Shown here one piece after another: positions 59,153 through 64,000 of a stretch of DNA of 64,000 bases. The stretch lies in the NCBI RefSeq assembly GCF_016481285.1, contig NZ_JAENBP010000001.1, positions 186,001 to 250,000 on the forward strand, in the 5' to 3' direction. The DNA comes from Streptococcus zalophi. GTDB taxonomy: Bacteria; Bacillota; Bacilli; Lactobacillales; Streptococcaceae. The translations under genes were made by a program, and so were the position numbers. The notes under the pieces are model-generated. The model did not search any database. It saw only the letters and a program-made list of their open reading frames with translations, and was not told the DNA's origin. Positions within the stretch are counted from its first letter, which is position 1; each line of letters starts with the position of its first letter.

Positions 59153-61411
59153 CTAATCTCCTAGTGTAATTGTTAATTTTTTTAGTTTTTCCAAACTAGT
59201 TCCGATATCTTTACTCTGTTTGATAACTGTTCCTTCTTCACTTCCATTAAAAGTAATTTCAATGTCAAGCCATTTGGCAAACTGTTCAACATTCTTTTTG
59301 GTCCAGCCATACATATCTGGTAACGTATCAAAACTATTAGTCAACAATAAAATTTGTTGATTTTCTTTAAGTTCTGTTCCTTTTTTTACAGAAGCTTTTT
59401 CAATTTTATCTCCTAACCCTAAAATAATAGGGCTAACAAGATTACGGTGCAATTCATCAGAAATATTACCTGGGTCTTCCCCGATAACTTTTGGAAGCTT
59501 ATAAACCATCTTTTTATTTGAAACAGAAACTACTGGCTCTGTCAAGATTGGCTTCATTGACATTGCTTCTTCTAAAACAGGATTAACCAAATCTTGCCAG
59601 AAAAGAAATGACCAATGTTCAGGTTGTTGTAAAGTTACATACATGATAAAGTCAGGTTCGTCAGCAGGAACCATAGCGACAACCGAGTAAAGGTTATTTA
59701 ATTCCCCTTCTAAATAACCAGTTCCATTTTCTTTAGCAATTTGTGCTGTTCCTGATTTTACTGCAACTGATTCATTACCAACTTGAATGACTGGACCATA
59801 GTCTTGACTATAAAGTGTTCCATGAATAGGGTCCGTTCCAACAGTTATCATATAATCACGTGTTTGAGAAGCGGCTTCCGCAGAAACAGGATTGCCCACA
59901 ATTTCGGTTTTTCCGACACGGGATGAGTCAGTATTTGGGTCATAGATTTGACTGATAAATTTTGGTTGTAGCATGACACCATCATTAGAAATAGCGGTGA
60001 AAGCTCTTAGCATTTGAATTTGGGAAACATTTATCCCTTGTCCAAACGAACTCATTGCTGTCGTAACAACATTATCAGAGTTAACTTTTCCAGGATTTTC
60101 TTGCACATTACCGTAGCCCATACCAAAGCGTGTTCTAATACCAAAACGAAACTTCTCTAGATAATTTAACCAAGTATCATGTCCCATATTAAGCTCTAAT
60201 TGCGTCATCGCGACATTACTAGAATGGGCAAAGCCTTGAACAAAGTTTCTGACTGTTCCTTGAGAACTACCGTCATTAATATCCCAGTCCTGAATGGTTG
60301 TATCTGCAACTGTTATCCCATTACTGTTATCAATGGTTGCATTTGGGTTAAAGGTTTTATTATCTATAGCAGAAGCAACGGTCATGACTTTCAGAGTTGA
60401 GCCAGGTTCATAGCTAGTTTGATAAAGCAGGTTTTGCCATTCAAAACCTTCAACACCAAAACCTTCTTTAGTATCAGCATCATAGGTTGGTCGTTGAGTT
60501 GTGGCTAAAATCTCTCCAGTTTTAGCGTTAATAACTGTTGCACTCGCATTAACACCATTAGCCTTTTCTTGGAATACATTCATATGGGCTTCTAGATAGG
60601 TTTGAAGAGGTGCGTATAAAGTGGTGTAGACATCTTTACCATCTAGTGCCTTTTTGACAGTTGTTGCTGTTCCAAGAAGAGTATTGCCATTTTTATCTTT
60701 TTGATAGGTCACAACACCATCTGTTCCTGACAAAATATCGTTTAAAGTGTATTCTAATCCTCCAGAACCTGTGAGAGTTTTACTACCATTTTTATCTTCT
60801 TTAACAGTTGTATAGCCGATTAATTGTGAGGCAAAAACACCATTTGGATACATTCTTCCAGGACTTGTGGTAAATCCAATACCTTGAATATTAGCATTTT
60901 CCATCGCTTTGGTGATTTCTGTCATCACACCATAAGAGATATTGTCTCCTTTTGGACCAAATAACACCTGTGAGGCATCTCTTTTTAGTTGCTCAATAAC
61001 ATAGTCCTTATCAATATCAAGATATTCTTTTAATATATCTCCCACCTTATCATATTGAAAAGATTGGATATATAATTTCTCATCATTAACCGAAACATAA
61101 TTTTTATCAATAACAGCATAAATAGAATAGGTCGTTGAGTCTTCTGCAATAACTTCACCAACTCTATCAAGTATCGAACCTCTTTTGGCCTGAACTTTTT
61201 GAGTCGTTTGATAAACCGTTTTTGCTTTTTCAGAAAGATCGACACCAAATTTACTATCTGTTCCAATGATAATAATAAAATTTATCATAAAGACTAGAAA
61301 GATAAAAATGGCTAAGATCATCATATTTTGACCAACATGTTCTCTATTGGCAGAAGGACTTTTCCTATTTTTGGTAACATATTGTAAAAATCGTTTTTTC
61401 AAATTTTTCAT
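59153..61411 (-). CDS. pbpX: PBP2X, class B penicillin-binding protein
   Basis: Septal transpeptidase and main beta-lactam target, the partner of FtsW (at 1-779). A 752-residue protein: short cytoplasmic part, one N-terminal transmembrane helix (about 28-50), pedestal domain, transpeptidase with STLK ([10 protein letters not shown]), SSN ([10 protein letters not shown]) and KSG (VKSGTAQIA), and two C-terminal PASTA-type repeats ending in [11 protein letters not shown]. It lies 1 bp downstream of ftsL. Confidence 0.97.
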   Translation of the reverse strand: MKNLKKRFLQYVTKNRKSPSANREHVGQNMMILAIFIFLVFMINFIIIIGTDSKFGVDLSEKAKTVYQTTQKVQAKRGSILDRVGEVIAEDSTTYSIYAVIDKNYVSVNDEKLYIQSFQYDKVGDILKEYLDIDKDYVIEQLKRDASQVLFGPKGDNISYGVMTEITKAMENANIQGIGFTTSPGRMYPNGVFASQLIGYTTVKEDKNGSKTLTGSGGLEYTLNDILSGTDGVVTYQKDKNGNTLLGTATTVKKALDGKDVYTTLYAPLQTYLEAHMNVFQEKANGVNASATVINAKTGEILATTQRPTYDADTKEGFGVEGFEWQNLLYQTSYEPGSTLKVMTVASAIDNKTFNPNATIDNSNGITVADTTIQDWDINDGSSQGTVRNFVQGFAHSSNVAMTQLELNMGHDTWLNYLEKFRFGIRTRFGMGYGNVQENPGKVNSDNVVTTAMSSFGQGINVSQIQMLRAFTAISNDGVMLQPKFISQIYDPNTDSSRVGKTEIVGNPVSAEAASQTRDYMITVGTDPIHGTLYSQDYGPVIQVGNESVAVKSGTAQIAKENGTGYLEGELNNLYSVVAMVPADEPDFIMYVTLQQPEHWSFLFWQDLVNPVLEEAMSMKPILTEPVVSVSNKKMVYKLPKVIGEDPGNISDELHRNLVSPIILGLGDKIEKASVKKGTELKENQQILLLTNSFDTLPDMYGWTKKNVEQFAKWLDIEITFNGSEEGTVIKQSKDIGTSLEKLKKLTITLGD

Positions 61412-61412
61412 G

Positions 61413-61733
61413 TCACTCCACCTTCTGACTATTTCCGCCTTGAATGGTTAAACCAGCCTCCTCAGCAATTTCAGAAATGCGATCATAACGTGTTAATTCA
61501 TTAACTTCTTGTTTAGCATTATCAAACTCATCTTTTTGGTTGTTAATTTTTTTATTTAGTTGTGAAATTTCTTGCTGAAGCTGAAAATTTCGACTTTGAA
61601 TATAAACAATACCAACAGATAAAACGATTGCTGTGATAATCAAGGCACCATAAAAGGCTTTTTCAATTCTCGTAAATGTTTTGATTCTTTTTTGAATCAC
61701 ATTAATGATGACTTCATTCTTTTTTTCATTCAT
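61413..61733 (-). CDS. ftsL: FtsL, division protein
   Basis: A 106-residue bitopic protein: a short cytoplasmic part, one membrane helix (about 26-48) and an extracellular coiled coil (QEISQLNKKINNQKDEFDNAKQEVNEL). With DivIB/DivIC it activates FtsW-PBP2X. The ATG at 61733 is preferred, with GGAA about 10 nt upstream; a TTG at 61748 is in frame and would overlap rsmH. Almost no gap separates it from rsmH and pbpX, so all are translated from one message. Confidence 0.92.
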   Translation of the reverse strand: MNEKKNEVIINVIQKRIKTFTRIEKAFYGALIITAIVLSVGIVYIQSRNFQLQQEISQLNKKINNQKDEFDNAKQEVNELTRYDRISEIAEEAGLTIQGGNSQKVE

Positions 61734-61738
61734 TAGCT

Positions 61739-62689
61739 TTATTTCCAAATTCTTCTGGCCACTCGTAATTTAGCCGAGTGGGAACGATTATTGTTTTCTA
61801 ATTCTTTTGGTTGTGGCAAGATTGGTTTTTTATTAACCAATTCAAACTGAGGTTTCATTCCTTCTGGAATAAAAGGAAGACCTTTTGGCACATCAACAGT
61901 ACTGACATCTTTAAATAATTGTTTGACTAAACGATCCTCTAAAGAATGAAAGGTGATAACAGATATATAGCCATCAACAGCCAACATCTCCAAAGCTTGT
62001 TGGATAGACTCATCAGCTGCACCCAACTCATCGTTAACTTCAATACGAATCGCTTGAAAAAGTTGTTTGGCCGGATGACCTTTTTTCTTTAATTCTTTGG
62101 CTGGTTTACTGGCTTTAATGATATCAACTAATTCTGTTGTTGTTTCAATAGGCTTTATTTGTCTCGCTTTTTCGATATTTCTAGCGACTTGTTTTGAAAA
62201 CTTGTCTTCCCCATATTTAAAAAAGAGACGAACTAAGTCATGGTAATCATAATGATTAACAACATGATAAGCTGATAGCTTAGCCTCTTGATTCATGCGC
62301 ATATCAAGAGGTGCATCTTTTTTATAAGAAAAACCACGTTCACGCTGATCAAGTTGAGGACTTGATACTCCCAAATCATAGAGAATGCCATCAATTTCTG
62401 TGACACCATAAGCCAATAAGGCTTGTTTGAGGTTTCTAAAATTATCTTTAATAAAAGTCACTTGCCCCTTTTGAATAAAGGGTTTAAGTTCTTTTTTGGC
62501 ATTATGAATAGCAGTCTGATCCTGATCAAAACAGTACAGATGTCCCTTAATACTTAGCTTTGAAAGCAAGTACTTACTATGCCCGGAACCTCCTAAAGTA
62601 GCATCTACATATATACCATTTGGCTTAACATGTAACATATCAACCGTTTCTTCTAAGAGAACTGTTGTGTGGTTAAAATCATTAGTCAT
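61739..62689 (-). CDS. rsmH: RsmH (MraW), 16S rRNA m4C1402 methyltransferase
   Basis: A 316-residue SAM-dependent methyltransferase. SAM-binding [21 protein letters not shown], then [42 protein letters not shown]-type block (here [16 protein letters not shown]) and a C-terminal [14 protein letters not shown]. It is the first gene of the division cluster; a TGTTAGAAT extended -10 lies about 10 nt before its AAAGG and ATG. Confidence 0.97.
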   Translation of the reverse strand: MTNDFNHTTVLLEETVDMLHVKPNGIYVDATLGGSGHSKYLLSKLSIKGHLYCFDQDQTAIHNAKKELKPFIQKGQVTFIKDNFRNLKQALLAYGVTEIDGILYDLGVSSPQLDQRERGFSYKKDAPLDMRMNQEAKLSAYHVVNHYDYHDLVRLFFKYGEDKFSKQVARNIEKARQIKPIETTTELVDIIKASKPAKELKKKGHPAKQLFQAIRIEVNDELGAADESIQQALEMLAVDGYISVITFHSLEDRLVKQLFKDVSTVDVPKGLPFIPEGMKPQFELVNKKPILPQPKELENNNRSHSAKLRVARRIWK

Positions 62690-63036
62690 AACCTTTATTC
62701 TAACATATTTTCAGTCTTTTATAAACTGTTTTTCATTAGGAACCAGCTTATTTTCTAGACTAAACCTGAAAGCTTAAAAATTCCTAAACATCTATTGGAA
62801 CATTCAGAAAAGAACTATCATATTTGATTAGATAATTTCTTATAGTCATTCCTTTTAAGGATATAAAAACTCAGTTTTAAATTGAGAAAGATTAATGATT
62901 AAATAAAAAATAATTAGAAAATACTCTAAAAAACAATGACATCAGACTCATGCTTGTCCCTTTGATTATAACAAAAAAAGTATCGACATTATAGCAGCTT
63001 GATTTAAAGAAAATCGTCGGTTACTTTTTCTATAAA
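62690..63036. other. Gene-free interval between rsmH and tkt
   Basis: AT-rich, with stops in all frames and no ORF I would call. It contains the extended -10 of rsmH close to its right-hand start and a few weak -10-like hexamers; I see no RNA motif. Confidence 0.5.
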
Positions 63037-63037
63037 A

Positions 63038-63075
63038 AACCTTCACTAGCTCTTAAAAAAGAGATAATGAAGGTT
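63038..63075 (-). terminator. tkt terminator
   Basis: AACCTTCATTATCTCTT pairs with AAGAGCTAGTGAAGGTT (two mismatches) around a TTTT loop, followed by a T run on the minus strand. Confidence 0.82.
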
Positions 63076-63087
63076 AGTGTTTCATTT

Positions 63088-64000
63088 TTATAAGCTATGA
63101 TAATGGTTTAAGACGTTTTCAACGGTAAAACCATACTCTTCCAACACTAGATTTCCTGGTGCTGAAGCTCCCCAAGTGTCAATGGTTAGTGTTTTTCCTG
63201 ATAAACCAACATATTTAGCCCAACCATAACTTGTTGCTGCTTCAATAGCTAAACGTTTGGTAATGTGTGACGGTAAGATACTTTCTTGATAGTCTTTATC
63301 TTGTTCATCAAAAATATTTTGTGATGGCATTGATACTACACGAACAAAGATACCTTTTTCTTCTAGTTCTTTTTGTGCTTCAAGAGCTAATTTCACTTCA
63401 CTTCCTGTTGCAATCAAAATACCATCAAGATTTCCTTTTTCTTTAGATAAAATGTAAGCACCTTTATCAACACCAGCTTTTGCTAATTCTTTTGTTCCTT
63501 CAAGGGTTGGAAGGTTTTGACGTGTTAAAACAAGCATTGTTGGTCGCTTCGTTTCAGCTAAGGCACGCGCCCAAGCTGCATTAACTTCATTACCATCAGC
63601 TGGACGAATAACATTTAGATTAGGCGTTGAGCGAACACTTGCTAGTTGTTCAATTGGTTCATGTGTTGGACCGTCTTCACCAACAGCGATAGAATCATGT
63701 GTCATCACATAAACAGTTGGTAATTCTTGTAAGGCAGCCATACGAACAGCTGGTAAAAGATAATTAGCAAATACAAAGAAAGTCCCACCATAAACACGTG
63801 TACCACCATGAAGAGCAATCCCATTCATAGCAGCGGCCATAGCAAATTCACGCACACCAAACCAGATGTTTCGTCCTTGATAGTTATCTGCTTGGAAGTC
63901 TGTATCGTTAGCAATCATTGTGTTATTAGACGCTGAAAGGTCAGCAGATCCACCCCATAATGATGGCACTTGTTCAGCAATCTGTTGAATAGCTTTTTGA
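63088..64000 (-). CDS. tkt: Transketolase, C-terminal part (5' end outside window)
   Basis: Moves two-carbon units between sugar phosphates in the pentose phosphate pathway. The window contains about 300 C-terminal codons of a protein usually near 655 residues. It opens with PSLWGGSADLSASNNT, then the catalytic Glu of WFGVREFAMAAAMNG, YVMTHDSIAVGEDGPTHEP (the substrate-binding His), and the C-terminal domain to SGKTLTIDTWGASAPG. The frame stays open to the window edge. A terminator follows the stop. Confidence 0.96.
   Translation of the reverse strand, partial: QKAIQQIAEQVPSLWGGSADLSASNNTMIANDTDFQADNYQGRNIWFGVREFAMAAAMNGIALHGGTRVYGGTFFVFANYLLPAVRMAALQELPTVYVMTHDSIAVGEDGPTHEPIEQLASVRSTPNLNVIRPADGNEVNAAWARALAETKRPTMLVLTRQNLPTLEGTKELAKAGVDKGAYILSKEKGNLDGILIATGSEVKLALEAQKELEEKGIFVRVVSMPSQNIFDEQDKDYQESILPSHITKRLAIEAATSYGWAKYVGLSGKTLTIDTWGASAPGNLVLEEYGFTVENVLNHYHSL

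Overview
The window is a chromosomal segment of a low-GC Gram-positive coccus, almost certainly a Streptococcus. The gene orders are streptococcal: ppc next to ftsW, hprK-lgt, ypsA-gpsB-rnpB-rlmL-mapZ, recU-pbp1a, rsmH-ftsL-pbpX-mraY, ccpA/pepQ divergent, and a T-box-controlled thrS next to two glycolipid synthases. MapZ and small families seen mainly in streptococci (SPJ_0845, DUF3114, DUF4059, DUF3270) agree. I cannot assign a species. Both ends cut a gene: ftsW on the left and a transketolase on the right.

Layout. 1-10.7 kb: ftsW and ppc, then pepF, a glutathione-peroxidase-like gene, a membrane-anchored GH25 muramidase, a TPP riboswitch with thiT, a DUF368 lipid-carrier transporter, ybaK, and two phosphatase-type enzymes. 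10.8-16.4 kb: lysS, bioY behind a BirA-like operator, small genes, and two U32 proteins matching TrhP1/TrhP2. 16.4-23.3 kb, minus strand: hprK-lgt-DUF948-YtxH, PspC, SprT-like, Tex, TfoX-like. 23.4-30.8 kb is the most accessory part: a decayed large serine recombinase, a two-gene YraQ/TIGR03943 permease operon with an elaborate palindromic leader, ftsY with a Cof phosphatase, an HXXEE membrane gene between two copies of a 23-bp repeat, a lipoprotein and a DUF3114 gene. 30.8-40.4 kb: thrS, glycolipid synthases, a methyltransferase, ccpA, pepQ, rny. 40.5-44.8 kb: luxS and a five-gene MhqR-like quinone/electrophile response cluster. 44.8-64 kb: cell division, wall synthesis and NAD genes, ending in tkt.

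Functionally, much of the window serves wall growth and division (FtsW, FtsL, PBP2X, MraY, PBP1a, DacA, GpsB, MapZ, the C55-P transporter, glycolipid synthases). Central metabolic control (CcpA, HprK, Ppc, Tkt), RNA processing (RNase P RNA, RNase Y, RsmH, RlmL) and vitamin uptake (ThiT, BioY, PncB/NadE) make up most of the rest. Regulatory elements visible in the sequence include a TPP riboswitch, a T-box, a BirA-type operator, cre-like sites, paired MhqR-type boxes, and many intrinsic terminators, several of them shared by convergent genes.

I found no complete phage, IS element, CRISPR array, tRNA or rRNA gene, and no defence system. The best leads for something undescribed are the repeat-flanked HXXEE segment, the permease operon leader with three AGATAA half-sites, and the MhqR-like cluster with its two matching operators.
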